A stretch of 64,000 nt of DNA, taken from the NCBI RefSeq assembly GCF_003268855.1, contig NZ_QLSZ01000006.1, positions 1-64,000 of the forward strand, in the 5' to 3' direction. The notes beneath the pieces were generated by a model, which had not been told where the DNA came from, made no database searches, and saw only the letters and a program-made list of their open reading frames with translations. This DNA comes from Flavobacterium aciduliphilum (GTDB taxonomy: Bacteria; Bacteroidota; Bacteroidia; Flavobacteriales; Flavobacteriaceae). The position numbers were made by a program, and so were the translations under genes. Below, piece by piece: positions 53,383 through 63,877 of the stretch; positions within the stretch are counted from its first letter, which is position 1; each line of letters opens with the position of its first letter.

Positions 53383-53868
53383 ATGAAGATAAAAGTTAGT
53401 ATACTCTTTTTTTTACTTTTGTTTTGTTTTGCTTCATGCGATAAAAATCGTGTTTTTGACGAATATCAATCCGTTGGTAATGCTTGGAATAGAGATAGTA
53501 TCATTACTTTTACCTTACCAAAATTAGAACATTCAAAAAAATACAATTTGTTTGTTAATGTAAGAGACAATAATGATTATCCCTTTGACAATTTGTTTTT
53601 AATAGTTTCTCTCGAACAACCCAATAAAAAGGTTCTTGTGGATACCCTAGAATATAAAATGGCTAATCCTGATGGAACTCTAATGGGAGATGGATTCACC
53701 GATATCAAAGAAAACAAATTGTTTTATAAAGCAAATTTTGGTTTCCCAATAAAAGGAACCTACAAAATACATGTTCAACAAGCCGTAAGACAAACCGGAA
53801 AAGTTGCTGGAATTGAAAACCTTAAAGGAATTACAGAAGTTGGATTTAGAATAGAATCTATTGAATAA
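53383..53868 (+). CDS. gldH: Gliding motility lipoprotein GldH
   Basis: The 161-residue lipoprotein has a signal peptide ending FCFASC (Cys19) followed by DKNRVFDEYQSVGNAWNRD, recognisable as GldH, and a beta-rich body with GTYKIHVQQAVR near the end. It is required for gliding in Flavobacterium johnsoniae. It implies that the gliding machinery, which is linked to T9SS, exists in this organism. Confidence 0.88.
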   Translation: MKIKVSILFFLLLFCFASCDKNRVFDEYQSVGNAWNRDSIITFTLPKLEHSKKYNLFVNVRDNNDYPFDNLFLIVSLEQPNKKVLVDTLEYKMANPDGTLMGDGFTDIKENKLFYKANFGFPIKGTYKIHVQQAVRQTGKVAGIENLKGITEVGFRIESIE

Positions 53869-53872
53869 AAAT

Positions 53873-56194
53873 ATGGCACAAAAACCTAACAATCAATCAA
53901 AAAGTACACCCGTAGTAAAAGACATAAAATACTATCAAAAAAAGTTTTGGAAGTTGTTTTTTTACGGTCTTGGAAGTGTGTTTTTATTTTTCCTCTTTGC
54001 CTCTTGGGGATTTTTTGGAAAGATGCCTTCTTTTGAAGATTTAGAAAATCCAAATTCGAATTTGGCTACCGAAATTATTTCTTCTGATGGTGTTACTTTA
54101 GGTAAATTTTACAATGAAAATCGAACGGCAATTAAATTTAAGGATTTGCCTAAGTCTCTTGTAGATGCCTTAGTTTCTACGGAAGACGAACGATTTTATG
54201 AACATTCAGGAATTGACGCACGTAGAACTTTTGGAGCCGCTGCAAAATTAGGGTCCAATGGCGGGGCGAGTACCATAACCCAACAGTTGGCTAAACTTTT
54301 ATTCCATGGGGAAGGTTCTAGGTTTCCTCTTTTTAGATTAGTTCAAAAAGCAAAAGAATGGATTATTGCTGTTCGATTAGAAAGACAATATACTAAAAAC
54401 GAAATTATAGCACTCTATTTCAATCAGGTTGACTTTGTTAACGGTGCAGTAGGAATTCGTTCAGCAGCTAAAGTATATTTCAATAAAGAACCGCGAGATT
54501 TGAACGTGGAAGAAAGTGCAATGTTGGTTGGTATGTTGACTAATCCTTCACTATTCAATCCAGTTCGCCGACCCGAAAAAGCCATGAAACGTAGAAATAT
54601 TGTTTTAGGACAGTTGGTTCGAAACCATCATTTAGAAGAGTCTGCCAAAAAAATGCTTGAGAAAAAACCTATCGTATTAAACTTTCACCCTGAGAGCCAC
54701 TTAGACGGTACGGCTACTTATTTTAGAGAATATCTTCGCGATTACATGAAAAACTGGGTCAAAGAAAATAAAAAACCCGATGGAGAAGAATATGATATCT
54801 ATGGCGATGGATTAAAAATTTATACAACGATTGACTCAAAAATTCAAGAACATGCAGAAGAAGCCGTGGCTGCTCACATGAAAAACCTTCAGGAAGAGTT
54901 CTGGATTCAACAAAAACAAAACAAAAATGCGCCATTTGTAAATATCACGCCAGAGGAAACCGATAAAATTATCAAACAAGCGATGAAAAATTCGGAACGT
55001 TGGCGGGTTCTTAAGGACGATGATAAAACCGATGAAGAAATAATTGCTTCGTTTAGTAAAAAGACAAAAATGACTGTTTTTACATGGAATGGAGAACGAG
55101 ATACAGTTATGACACCGCTCGATTCTATTCGCTATTACAAACATTTTCTTCAAGCGGGTTTAATGTCGATGGAACCGCAAACAGGACAAGTAAAAGCTTG
55201 GGTTGGCGGAATCAATTATAAATATTTTCAATATGACCACGTAGGGCAAGGAGCCCGACAAGTAGGGTCTACATTCAAACCTTTTGTCTATGCAACGGCC
55301 ATAGAACAATTAGGAATGTCCCCTTGTGATACCTTACTCGATGCTCCTTTTATGATTCGAAAAGGACGTCATCACGTTACAGAAGATTGGGAACCAAGAA
55401 ATTCTGATCAAAAATATCGTGGAATGATGACATTAAAAAGAGCATTAGCTAATTCTGTCAACATTATTTCGGCCAAATTAATAGACAAAACCGGACCTGA
55501 AGCCGTAGTTGAATTAACACATAAACTTGGAGTAACTTCAGAAATTCCTGTTCAACCTTCTATTGCTCTTGGCGCAGTAGACATCACAGTAGAAGATATG
55601 GTAGCGGCCTATAGTACATTTGCCAATCAAGGAGTGTATATAAAACCGCAATTTATTTCGAGAATTGAAGATAAAAATGGAGCCGTAATTTATGAACCTG
55701 TCCCTGAATCTCACGATGTTTTGAATAAAGATGTGACTTTTGCTGTAATTAAATTATTAGAAGGCGTTACAGAAGGGGGTTCTGGGGAGCGTTTGCGTAC
55801 GGAATCTGGGGGTGCAGGAGACATTCGTTGGACGGGTTATCCTTATGTGTTCAAAAATCCTATTGCTGGTAAGACAGGAACTTCTCAAAATCAATCTGAT
55901 GGTTGGTTTATTGGAATGGTACCCAACTTAGTAACTGGAGTTTGGGTAGGTTGCGAAGACCGTTCAGCACACTTTAAAAGTATTACATACGGACAAGGCG
56001 CTACGGCTGCATTACCTATTTGGGGGTATTTTATGAAAAAATGTTACGAAGACCCCGATTTACAAATATCTAAAGATGAATTTGAACGTCCTGATGGATT
56101 TAACATCAAAGTGGATTGTTGGACCCCAACAAAGCAAGTAGAAAAAGACTCGACAGATATTGAAGAACAGAATCCCGAAGAGTTTGGTCTGTAA
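53873..56194 (+). CDS. Class A penicillin-binding protein (PBP1A type)
   Basis: With the ATG at 53873 the protein is 773 residues; the frame also opens at a TTG (53861) that overlaps gldH. A membrane helix (about 29-48), a glycosyltransferase domain with EDERFYEHSGID and GGASTITQQLAK, and a transpeptidase domain with STFKPF (SxxK Ser), SVN and KTGTS. It polymerises and cross-links peptidoglycan in the periplasm. The C-terminus is acidic. Confidence 0.93.
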   Translation: MAQKPNNQSKSTPVVKDIKYYQKKFWKLFFYGLGSVFLFFLFASWGFFGKMPSFEDLENPNSNLATEIISSDGVTLGKFYNENRTAIKFKDLPKSLVDALVSTEDERFYEHSGIDARRTFGAAAKLGSNGGASTITQQLAKLLFHGEGSRFPLFRLVQKAKEWIIAVRLERQYTKNEIIALYFNQVDFVNGAVGIRSAAKVYFNKEPRDLNVEESAMLVGMLTNPSLFNPVRRPEKAMKRRNIVLGQLVRNHHLEESAKKMLEKKPIVLNFHPESHLDGTATYFREYLRDYMKNWVKENKKPDGEEYDIYGDGLKIYTTIDSKIQEHAEEAVAAHMKNLQEEFWIQQKQNKNAPFVNITPEETDKIIKQAMKNSERWRVLKDDDKTDEEIIASFSKKTKMTVFTWNGERDTVMTPLDSIRYYKHFLQAGLMSMEPQTGQVKAWVGGINYKYFQYDHVGQGARQVGSTFKPFVYATAIEQLGMSPCDTLLDAPFMIRKGRHHVTEDWEPRNSDQKYRGMMTLKRALANSVNIISAKLIDKTGPEAVVELTHKLGVTSEIPVQPSIALGAVDITVEDMVAAYSTFANQGVYIKPQFISRIEDKNGAVIYEPVPESHDVLNKDVTFAVIKLLEGVTEGGSGERLRTESGGAGDIRWTGYPYVFKNPIAGKTGTSQNQSDGWFIGMVPNLVTGVWVGCEDRSAHFKSITYGQGATAALPIWGYFMKKCYEDPDLQISKDEFERPDGFNIKVDCWTPTKQVEKDSTDIEEQNPEEFGL

Positions 56195-56213
56195 TATAAA
56201 GTGAGAAATTATT

Positions 56214-56912
56214 ATGATAAACAAGAAAGTAAACACTGTTTTTGAGGCGCTACAAGGAATTGAAGACAACATGACAATCATGCTAGGAGGATTTGGTCTT
56301 TGTGGTATTCCAGAAAATTCTATCAATGAGCTCGTTGCAAAAGGAACCACCAATCTCACATGCATCTCAAATAACGCCGGAGTTGATGACTTCGGATTGG
56401 GTTTGTTATTACAAAAAAAACAAATTAAAAAAATGATTTCGTCCTATGTAGGTGAAAATGCTGAGTTTGAACGTCAAATGCTTTCTGGAGAATTGGATGT
56501 AGAACTCACCCCGCAAGGAACGTTAGCAGAAAAATGTCGTGCAGCACAAGCAGGAATTCCAGCCTTTTTTACACCTGCGGGTTATGGCACCGAAGTAGCT
56601 GAAGGCAAGGAAGTCAGAGAATTTAATGGAAAAATGCACATTATGGAATTGGCTTATAAAGCTGACTTCTCCATTGTAAAAGCCTGGAAAGGTGATGAAG
56701 CAGGAAATTTGATTTTTAAAGGAACCGCTCGAAACTTTAATGCCGTGATGGCAGGAGCTGCAAAAATTAATATTGCTGAAGTGGAAGAATTAGTCCCTGC
56801 AGGAACGCTTGACCCTAATCAAATTCATATCCCTGGAATTATGATTCAGCGTATTTTTCAAGGAGAGAAATTTGAAAAAAGAATTGAGCAACGTACCGTG
56901 AGAAAAAAGTAA
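56214..56912 (+). CDS. scoA: 3-oxoacid CoA-transferase subunit A
   Basis: The 232-residue subunit has [13 protein letters not shown] (about 26-38) and the family block [22 protein letters not shown]. With subunit B it moves CoA from succinyl-CoA to acetoacetate or a related acid. It is separated from its partner by a decayed gene, yet both subunits remain intact. Confidence 0.93.
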   Translation: MINKKVNTVFEALQGIEDNMTIMLGGFGLCGIPENSINELVAKGTTNLTCISNNAGVDDFGLGLLLQKKQIKKMISSYVGENAEFERQMLSGELDVELTPQGTLAEKCRAAQAGIPAFFTPAGYGTEVAEGKEVREFNGKMHIMELAYKADFSIVKAWKGDEAGNLIFKGTARNFNAVMAGAAKINIAEVEELVPAGTLDPNQIHIPGIMIQRIFQGEKFEKRIEQRTVRKK

Positions 56913-56919
56913 ATTTGAA

Positions 56920-57314
56920 GATTTGAAAATGATAAATGATAAAGATAATCTAATTGTAAAACTAACTTTCGAATTGACTTTGGAAATAATCAGTTATTCG
57001 GAAGGAATTAGAAAATCAAATCGTTTTGAAATGGCATCTCAAATCTTTAGAAGCGGAACTTTAATTGGAGCCAATATCTGAGAAGCTCAAAATGCAGAAA
57101 GTAAAGCTGATTTTATTCATAAGTTTAAATTTTCTGCAAAAGAAGTTGATGAATTAATATATTGGTTAGAATTATGTTTAAAATGAGAACATTACCCAAA
57201 CCTAAGTGAAGAATTATTTAAAAAACTACAATCTATAAATTTGATTATCTCCAAAATTATTTCTTCTTCGAAGAAACCATAATTTTCAAATCATCAAATT
57301 TTCAAATCATCAAA
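56920..57314. repeat. Flanking repeats of the four-helix-bundle insert
   Basis: GATTTGAAAAT (56920-56930) and ATTTTCAAATC (57282-57292) are perfect inverted repeats bordering the decayed gene. TTTTCAAATCATCAAA is duplicated in tandem at 57283-57298 and 57299-57314. Confidence 0.7.
56929..57282 (+). pseudogene. Four-helix-bundle (23S rRNA IVP-like) protein gene with two stops
   Basis: The frame from ATG 56929 to TAA 57280 would encode 117 residues matching the four-helix-bundle/intervening-sequence protein family (FRSGTLIGANI-x-EAQNAESKADFIHK; KEVDELIYWLELC). TGA codons at 57079-57081 and 57184-57186 interrupt it. The first replaces what is normally Arg (CGA to TGA). No frameshifts are seen, so the loss looks recent. 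It occupies most of the 407-bp gap between scoA and scoB. Confidence 0.85.
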
Positions 57315-57319
57315 TTATA

Positions 57320-57979
57320 ATGGCACTAGATAAAAATCAAATCGCAAAACGCATAGCCAAAGAAGTAAAAGATGGCTATTATGTAAATCTTGGAATCGGA
57401 ATACCAACATTAGTGGCCAATTATGTGCGTACCGATATTTCAGTTGAATTTCAAAGTGAAAATGGGGTACTAGGAATGGGTCCTTTCCCTTTTGAAGACG
57501 AAGAAGATGCCGACATCATTAATGCAGGAAAACAAACGATTACTACATTACCTGGTGCAAGTTTCTTTGATTCCGCATTTAGTTTCGGGATGATTCGTGC
57601 ACAAAAAGTAGATTTAACCATTCTTGGAGCAATGGAAGTTTCTGAAAATGGGGATATAGCCAATTGGAAAATTCCTGGAAAAATGGTTAAAGGTATGGGA
57701 GGCGCTATGGATTTGGTTGCTTCTGCTGAAAATATTATTGTGGCCATGATGCATGTCAATAAAGCAGGTGAATCTAAAATTTTGAAAAAATGCACCCTTC
57801 CACTCACAGGAGTTGGTTGTGTGAAGAAAGTAGTTACAGAATTGGCTGTTTTAGAAATTACACCTAAAGGATTTAAACTGCTTGAATGTGCTCCTGGTGT
57901 GTCTGTAGAAGAAATCGTAAAATCTACAGAAGCTGATTTAATCATTGAAGGAAACATTCCTGAAATGATAATCGATTAA
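57320..57979 (+). CDS. scoB: 3-oxoacid CoA-transferase subunit B
   Basis: The 219-residue subunit carries the catalytic Glu in FQSENGVLGMGP (about 45), after YYVNLGIGIPTLVAN, and the GKMVKGMGGAMDLV loop. Partner of the subunit A at 56214. Confidence 0.93.
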   Translation: MALDKNQIAKRIAKEVKDGYYVNLGIGIPTLVANYVRTDISVEFQSENGVLGMGPFPFEDEEDADIINAGKQTITTLPGASFFDSAFSFGMIRAQKVDLTILGAMEVSENGDIANWKIPGKMVKGMGGAMDLVASAENIIVAMMHVNKAGESKILKKCTLPLTGVGCVKKVVTELAVLEITPKGFKLLECAPGVSVEEIVKSTEADLIIEGNIPEMIID

Positions 57980-57999
57980 AACTAAAAATAAATCAAGCT

Positions 58000-58031
58000 G
58001 CAAATTTACACGGTAATCGTTGTGAATTTGC
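58000..58031. repeat. Small palindrome between scoB and the methyltransferase gene
   Basis: Arms GCAAATTTACA (58000-58010) and TGTGAATTTGC (58021-58031) match at 10 of 11. It is similar in wording to the 48941-48985 palindrome. Confidence 0.45.
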
Positions 58032-58050
58032 GGTTCTATTGTAAATAGTC

Positions 58051-59220
58051 ATGAACTTCCCCAAAGTCATATTAAAATTAGGTAAAGAGAAATCTATTCA
58101 ACGGCGACATCCCTGGATTTTTAGTGGAGCTGTTTTTGGCGTAAGCCAGGAAATCAACGATGGTGAGATGGTCGAAGTTGTCGATTCAAAAAACAACCCT
58201 TTGGGAACAGGTTACTTTAGCGACAAAGGAAGCATTGTCGTTCGCTTATTGACTTTTGCAGACGAGAGATATTCCGACACATTTTGGGAAGAAAAATTGC
58301 ATGCTGCCTGGAAACTACGAATGAATTTATTAGACCTAGAATCCACTAATGCTTTTCGAGTGATTCATGGAGAAGGAGATGGAATTCCAGGCTTAATTAT
58401 AGATTATTACGATAAGAATTGGGTTTTACAAGCTCATTCCTCTGGAATATTTTTAAAAGTAGAAGAAATTGCTAAAGCTATTCAAACAAATTTTTCTAAT
58501 TATTGTGAAACCATTTATTGTAAAAGTTCGGGAACGTTACCTCCTAATACTGGTACCGATTTCTTTTTATATGGAACGAAGGAACAAACTATAGCCAAAG
58601 AAAACAATATTTTATTTTCTGTCAATTGGGTAGAAGGGCAAAAAACAGGGTTCTTTTTGGATCAAAGAGAGAATCGAAAATTACTAGGAAGTTTTTCTAA
58701 AGGTAAAAACGTATTGAATACCTTTTGTTATACTGGAGGTTTTTCTGTTTACGCCATGGATGCTGGAGCTGCTTTAGTTACATCGGTTGATATTTCACAA
58801 AAAGCGGTAGAGTTAGCATCGAAAAATATGGATTTAAACCACCCTAATTCCAATCACAAGGCTATAGCAGAAGATGTTTTTCATTTTATGAAAGAAAATC
58901 ATCAAGTTTATGATGTGATTGTATTAGATCCTCCTGCTTTTGCAAAAAGCATTAAAAGCAAACATACAGCAACTCAAGCTTATAAACGATTAAATAACGC
59001 AGGTCTAAAAGCATTAGCTCCCAAAGGAATCTTATTTACATTTTCTTGTTCACAAGTTATTGACGATGTTCTATTTTACAATACGGTGGCAGCTGCAGCT
59101 ATAGAAACAGGTAGAACAATTCGAGTTTTACACAAACTTGGACAAGGCCCTGATCATCCTACCAACATTTATCATCCAGAGGGACACTATTTAAAAGGAT
59201 TAGTCTTGTATGTAGAATAA
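58051..59220 (+). CDS. RlmI-like SAM-dependent rRNA methyltransferase
   Basis: The 389-residue protein has an N-terminal PUA domain (about 1-75, RRHPWIFSGAV) and a Rossmann methyltransferase domain with FCYTGGFSVYAMDAGA, DPPAFAKS and FSCSQ, where the Cys fits an m5C mechanism. E. coli RlmI methylates C1962 of 23S rRNA. Exact target here inferred by family. Confidence 0.85.
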   Translation: MNFPKVILKLGKEKSIQRRHPWIFSGAVFGVSQEINDGEMVEVVDSKNNPLGTGYFSDKGSIVVRLLTFADERYSDTFWEEKLHAAWKLRMNLLDLESTNAFRVIHGEGDGIPGLIIDYYDKNWVLQAHSSGIFLKVEEIAKAIQTNFSNYCETIYCKSSGTLPPNTGTDFFLYGTKEQTIAKENNILFSVNWVEGQKTGFFLDQRENRKLLGSFSKGKNVLNTFCYTGGFSVYAMDAGAALVTSVDISQKAVELASKNMDLNHPNSNHKAIAEDVFHFMKENHQVYDVIVLDPPAFAKSIKSKHTATQAYKRLNNAGLKALAPKGILFTFSCSQVIDDVLFYNTVAAAAIETGRTIRVLHKLGQGPDHPTNIYHPEGHYLKGLVLYVE

Positions 59221-59221
59221 T

Positions 59222-59260
59222 AAAAACCCCTACTTATCTTAAGTGTAAGTAGGGGTTTTT
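59222..59260. terminator. Bidirectional terminator between convergent genes
   Basis: Fourteen-base perfect arms (59222-59235; 59247-59260) begin with A5 and end with T5, so each strand reads a GC stem followed by T. It lies between the methyltransferase gene and fumarase. Confidence 0.85.
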
Positions 59261-59264
59261 AAGA

Positions 59265-60872
59265 TTAATGACTCAATGCGGCAAAGAAATCATTGCCTTT
59301 ATCGTCAGTTATAATAAAGGCTGGGAAATTTTTTACTTCAATTTTTCGTACTGCTTCCATGCCTAATTCTGGGAAATCAACAACCTCTACGGAAACAATG
59401 TTTTCTTTTGCTAAAATTGCCGCTGGCCCTCCAATCGAACCTAGATAAAAGCCTCCATAGGTTTTACAAGCTTCCATTACCTCTTTTGTTCGGTTTCCTT
59501 TAGCCAACATCACCATACTTCCACCCGCTTTTTGGAATTCTTCAACATACACGTCCATTCGTCCTGCAGTAGTGGGTCCAAAACTACCTGAAGGCATACC
59601 GTCTGGAGTTTTTGCTGGCCCCGCATAATAAATTGGATGGTTTTTAAAATAGTCTGGCATTGGTTTTCCTGCATCCAACAATTCTTTGATTTTTGCGTGG
59701 GCAATATCACGAGCAACAATTAAAGTTCCATTTAATTTCAATCTTGTTTTTATTGGGTACTTTGTCAATTCAGCTAGAATTTCAGCCATTGGTCGATTTA
59801 AATTAACCTCAACAGGTTCTTCCAAATGCGGTGGTACTTCAGGTAGAAACTGTTTAGGATTGGTTTCTAATTGTTCTACAAAAATACCTTCTTTAGTAAT
59901 CTTTCCTTTGATGTTTCTATCAGCAGAACAAGATACACCTAAGCCAACAGGACAAGAGGCTGCATGACGAGGCAAACGAATCACACGAACATCATGAGCA
60001 AAATATTTTCCTCCAAACTGTGCTCCAATAGCGCTTTCTTGACAGAATTCTAATACTTTTTGTTCCCATTCTAAATCTCGGAACGCTTGACCCGACATAT
60101 TTCCAGATGTGGGAAGATTGTCGTAATAGCCTGCCGAAGCTTTTTTAACTGCTGCTAAATTAGCTTCCGCAGAAGTTCCTCCAATGACTAATGCTAAATG
60201 ATATGGTGGACAAGCAGAAGTTCCCAAATCTTTAATTTTTTCTCGAATGAATTCTTCCATAGCTTTCTCATTGAGAAGCGATTTTGTTTTTTGATACAAG
60301 AATGTTTTATTAGCCGAACCACCACCTTTTGCTAAAAACAAAAACTCATAAGACGCTCCTTTTTTAGCATAAATATCAATTTGTGCAGGAAGATTAGAAC
60401 CTGAGTTTTTCTCTTCAAACATCGAAATCGGAACAATTTGCGAATAACGTAAATTCTTCATTTGATAGGTGTTGAAAATTCCTTTAGACAACCATTCAGC
60501 ATCATCTGCACCAGTGTAAACATTTTCACCTTTCTTTGCCATTATAATAGCGGTTCCTGTATCTTGACAAGAAGGCAACTGTCCTTCAACCGCAACAACC
60601 GCATTTTGTAACAAATTATAGGCTACAAATCGGTCGTTATCTGTAGCTTCAGGGTCATTTAAAATATTTTGAAGCTTTTGTAAATGGGATGTACGCAACA
60701 TAAAAGAAACATCATTCATAGCTTCTTGTGCTAACAATTCTAGTCCTTTGGGGTCAATTATAAGAATTTCTCTATCTCCAAATTGCTCCACTTTTACGTA
60801 ATCGGAAGTAATTTTTTTGTATTGTGTATCGTCTTTTAAAATTGGATACGGCTCTTGATATATAAAGTCCAT
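59265..60872 (-). CDS. Fumarate hydratase, class I
   Basis: This 535-residue iron-sulfur fumarase interconverts fumarate and malate in the TCA cycle. Cluster ligands are probably Cys102 (SCQDTGTA), Cys221 (GTSACPPYH) and Cys315 (GVSC). Their spacing (119 and 94 residues) is that of structurally known class I enzymes. The C-terminal beta domain has [11 protein letters not shown]. The class is oxygen-sensitive. Confidence 0.95.
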   Translation of the reverse strand: MDFIYQEPYPILKDDTQYKKITSDYVKVEQFGDREILIIDPKGLELLAQEAMNDVSFMLRTSHLQKLQNILNDPEATDNDRFVAYNLLQNAVVAVEGQLPSCQDTGTAIIMAKKGENVYTGADDAEWLSKGIFNTYQMKNLRYSQIVPISMFEEKNSGSNLPAQIDIYAKKGASYEFLFLAKGGGSANKTFLYQKTKSLLNEKAMEEFIREKIKDLGTSACPPYHLALVIGGTSAEANLAAVKKASAGYYDNLPTSGNMSGQAFRDLEWEQKVLEFCQESAIGAQFGGKYFAHDVRVIRLPRHAASCPVGLGVSCSADRNIKGKITKEGIFVEQLETNPKQFLPEVPPHLEEPVEVNLNRPMAEILAELTKYPIKTRLKLNGTLIVARDIAHAKIKELLDAGKPMPDYFKNHPIYYAGPAKTPDGMPSGSFGPTTAGRMDVYVEEFQKAGGSMVMLAKGNRTKEVMEACKTYGGFYLGSIGGPAAILAKENIVSVEVVDFPELGMEAVRKIEVKNFPAFIITDDKGNDFFAALSH

Positions 60873-60960
60873 TGTGTGATATTTTTGAATGGTAAAGTTA
60901 CGGAATACTAGCTAGTTTTCCAATTTCTTAGGAATTTGTTTATAAACAGTTTTTGATAAC

Positions 60961-60991
60961 AAAAAAGCGGTTCCGTTAGAAACCGCTTTTT
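60961..60991 (-). terminator. Terminator after the M36 peptidase gene
   Basis: Eleven-base perfect arms (60962-60972; 60981-60991) with an 8-nt loop. On the minus strand six T follow the stem. It is 19 nt beyond the peptidase stop. Confidence 0.8.
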
Positions 60992-61010
60992 AATTTATTT
61001 ACAAAAAAAA

Positions 61011-63779
61011 TTAGTTTTTCAAAATTTTCTGAGTAAAGTTGAGCGAATCTCCGCTAACTTTAAGAATGTACATTCCTGATTGAAGATTGTTCAAGTTAAG
61101 AGATTTCTCTATATTAAAGTCTTCGTTTTTGTATGAATCTACCAAACGGCCATTGATGTCAATAACGTCAATAGAAACTTTACCAACATAATTATTGATT
61201 CTGATGTTTAATTGGCCATTAGTTGGATTTGGATAAACTCTAAATAAATCTTGATTTCCGAAGTAATTTACAGATAGTGTACAGTTTGATCCAGTTGCTG
61301 GTGTTGTTCCAGGTGTTGGGACTGTAAAATCTTCAACTTGGTCGATCGAAGAATTAGTATCTCCTGAATCAGCATGTAATCCAAGCCCTCTTCTAGCAAA
61401 TACTTCCCAAATCATACAGTAATTTTCACCAGCAGTAGTAGCTAAATCTGCGGCTAAAATAGCGTCTCTAGCTTGAACAAAGGTTGGACTACAAGGTTGC
61501 ATTTTAATAGCGTCTAAAACCAATCTCATAACTTTATTATTTCCTCCTGTTCCAGTATACTTATTGTCATCATAACCATATTTATTGATATAAGCCCATG
61601 ACAAATCCCATAACATGGTTGCCCATACTTCTCCTACATTATGACTTTCAGTAGTGTCAGGAATTCCATCACCATCTGAATCATACTGATTGTTGTTAAC
61701 AGTTGCAAAAGTTTCAGGGTTAATAGACATATCTGTTGTGTAAGGATAATTTCGTAAGCCATAACCCGTAGGGTCTTCATTAATTACGAATGTTGCAAGT
61801 CCGCGTGGAGTTGTACCCACATCGCCAGGATGCATGGTTAACATCATAGCAAACCAATCAGACCAACCTTCACCCATTTGTTCTTCATTGTTTAAACAGC
61901 TTGAATTAGCAGGTCCTCCTGATAAACGAGTTGAAATTCCATGACCAAATTCGTGAGCAATCACCCCATTATCTAAATCACCATCTGTGTTCACAAATAA
62001 ATCTAATGCAGTTGGTGACTGAATCTTTGCATTTACAGTTTGTCCACTTACTAATTTAGCAATGATTGCTTCGCCAGTGTTCAATGAAACACTTAAAACA
62101 GGAATTGTTATAGTTGCATCAGCTCCAGACATTCCAATAGTATTGTCAGGATTTGCATCATCATTATTTACAATGATAGCAGCAGTTGCACCAGCCGCTT
62201 TTGCATATAAAGCTTTTTGAATGAATGTGCAAGGGGTACCACCATTTGCTGTTGAAGTAGATCTTCTGATGATAGTAATATGCCCACTAATTGCACTTGC
62301 ATTTACTGCAGCTGAACAGGCATCTGCATTATCAGTTTGTCCAACGTCTGGCGTTCCATCATCAAATAATACAATGTCAGATTGAATCATGGCTGGAGCT
62401 ACAGGAACATTAACATGCCCTGGACTAAACACGTTATCACTTGTGTATTTGGCACCAGCTATGTCTGAGGGAGTGTTAACAGTTAATAATTGTGTCACTT
62501 TTCTATAACTCCATAAATACATTTGCATTCTTGGACTACTGCCATCCACAGGTGTAGAGAAGTTTGCATTATTTAAAGTTGGAGTTGTCGCAGTGGAACC
62601 ATCTTGTGCATCTGCCCAAACAAAATCGCCTGCACTACCACCACCTGTACCATAATTGGTTTTTTGGAAGTTTCCGTTAGCTTCATTAAATCCATATTGA
62701 TACCAAATGTCATGTAAAATATTATTCATGTAGAATAAATTTGTGGTAGCGGCATCGATGTAGGTTTTGGCAGCCACTGAGGTGCCTGGATAAGGAAAAT
62801 CAAAAGTTAAACTAGCGTTTGTAGGAGAATACCCATTTGCAGTTGAAGTAGTTGAAGTAGCTGTCGGATTCGCATTGGTGTAATCTGCTCTAGCCCAAGC
62901 GTTGTTTCCTCTTAAATAGGTGTATTTTAAAGAAGCAGTGGTTCCTGAAAGGGTATTAGTATCGTGCCATCCTTTAGGAGAAGCCGTAGCATTTTCTGGA
63001 TTTGCTATTAAATCTCTTGTATGATGATTTGGACTTTCATAATTGAAAGGAACCACACGGTAGGACCCTCCTTGAATTTGTGCAACGGTTAAGTTGTTTT
63101 CTTGTTTGAATACATTGTTATAAAATGAAAATCCTTTATTTGAAGTGGTCTTTTTATGATTGTCAAAATTACAAGAGATAACCATGTCATGTTTCTCCAA
63201 TAAAGCTCCATTAACAGCATCAATGCGAATACTCCACAAGTGGTTGTGATCTTGAGTGTAAAAGTTAAAATACCATGCTAATTTCAAAGAATTCCCCACA
63301 GGTTGATATACTAATTCAGCAGTGATAGGTTCTTCGTTGAGTGTGCCATTTGAAATTTTAAATTCATTTGTTCCAATCGTTTGGATAATCTCACCATTAA
63401 CATCTGTTGATTTTGTTGCAATAAATCCTTTTTTTAATGCATCGAGTACCGAAAGTGAGGGACTCACAGTGTTAATTTTACTATTGATATTTGGAATAAA
63501 TCCGTTAACAATATTTATAATTTCTCCATTTTTAACCCATACGTTAGAGGTAGCATTAAAAATTTCAATACCATGATACCTTTGCTTAATCCAATAGGTG
63601 TCAATATTGGTTGATTCTGAACTTCCTGTACTTTCAATAAACCAGTCAGAAATATCCTGAGAGGTAAGGTTCAGTTTTCCTTTGTTTTCGTCTAAATAAT
63701 TCTGAATTTTCCCTTTGTAGTCTTGAGAAAATCCAATAACTGAAAACAAAATCATCAATAAAGATGTAATTTTTTTCAT
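61011..63779 (-). CDS. Secreted M36 (fungalysin) metallopeptidase with T9SS sorting domain
   Basis: The 922-residue protein has a signal peptide (MKKITSLLMILFSVIGFSQ), an FTP-type propeptide (about 20-200), and the M36 catalytic region. A PA domain (about 430-590, GATAAIIVNNDDANPDNTI) is inserted before the zinc motif HEFGH (about 610); the third ligand is in EGWSDWFAMM. The last about 80 residues begin FRVYPNPTNGQLNI and end QKILKN, a type A T9SS sorting domain. It is expected to be exported and to digest proteins outside the cell. The propeptide is probably removed in maturation. Confidence 0.93.
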   Translation of the reverse strand: MKKITSLLMILFSVIGFSQDYKGKIQNYLDENKGKLNLTSQDISDWFIESTGSSESTNIDTYWIKQRYHGIEIFNATSNVWVKNGEIINIVNGFIPNINSKINTVSPSLSVLDALKKGFIATKSTDVNGEIIQTIGTNEFKISNGTLNEEPITAELVYQPVGNSLKLAWYFNFYTQDHNHLWSIRIDAVNGALLEKHDMVISCNFDNHKKTTSNKGFSFYNNVFKQENNLTVAQIQGGSYRVVPFNYESPNHHTRDLIANPENATASPKGWHDTNTLSGTTASLKYTYLRGNNAWARADYTNANPTATSTTSTANGYSPTNASLTFDFPYPGTSVAAKTYIDAATTNLFYMNNILHDIWYQYGFNEANGNFQKTNYGTGGGSAGDFVWADAQDGSTATTPTLNNANFSTPVDGSSPRMQMYLWSYRKVTQLLTVNTPSDIAGAKYTSDNVFSPGHVNVPVAPAMIQSDIVLFDDGTPDVGQTDNADACSAAVNASAISGHITIIRRSTSTANGGTPCTFIQKALYAKAAGATAAIIVNNDDANPDNTIGMSGADATITIPVLSVSLNTGEAIIAKLVSGQTVNAKIQSPTALDLFVNTDGDLDNGVIAHEFGHGISTRLSGGPANSSCLNNEEQMGEGWSDWFAMMLTMHPGDVGTTPRGLATFVINEDPTGYGLRNYPYTTDMSINPETFATVNNNQYDSDGDGIPDTTESHNVGEVWATMLWDLSWAYINKYGYDDNKYTGTGGNNKVMRLVLDAIKMQPCSPTFVQARDAILAADLATTAGENYCMIWEVFARRGLGLHADSGDTNSSIDQVEDFTVPTPGTTPATGSNCTLSVNYFGNQDLFRVYPNPTNGQLNIRINNYVGKVSIDVIDINGRLVDSYKNEDFNIEKSLNLNNLQSGMYILKVSGDSLNFTQKILKN

Positions 63780-63877
63780 AATAGTGATTTGATGTTATTT
63801 GGTTTTATCTGCGAAAATATGTTTTTTTTTGAGGAATTGCAATTTTTTAAGCTGAATACCAAAAAATTAAGATTTTT

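Noticed and set aside
53861..53872. TTG start for the penicillin-binding protein
   Set aside because: It overlaps the end of gldH and adds only four residues; the ATG at 53873 is stronger.
57079..57186. Possible TGA recoding (selenocysteine or other) in the four-helix-bundle gene
   Set aside because: The first TGA is at a position normally Arg, no stem-loop typical of recoding was seen, and the family has no Cys or redox role there. Simple decay fits better.
57283..57314. Tandem 16-bp units considered as a CRISPR array
   Set aside because: Two copies with no spacers and no cas genes.
57451..57957. 168-residue open frame antisense to scoB
   Set aside because: It lies wholly inside a strongly conserved gene on the other strand, with low-complexity Ser/Phe/Pro content and no domain pattern. 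It is a codon-usage shadow.
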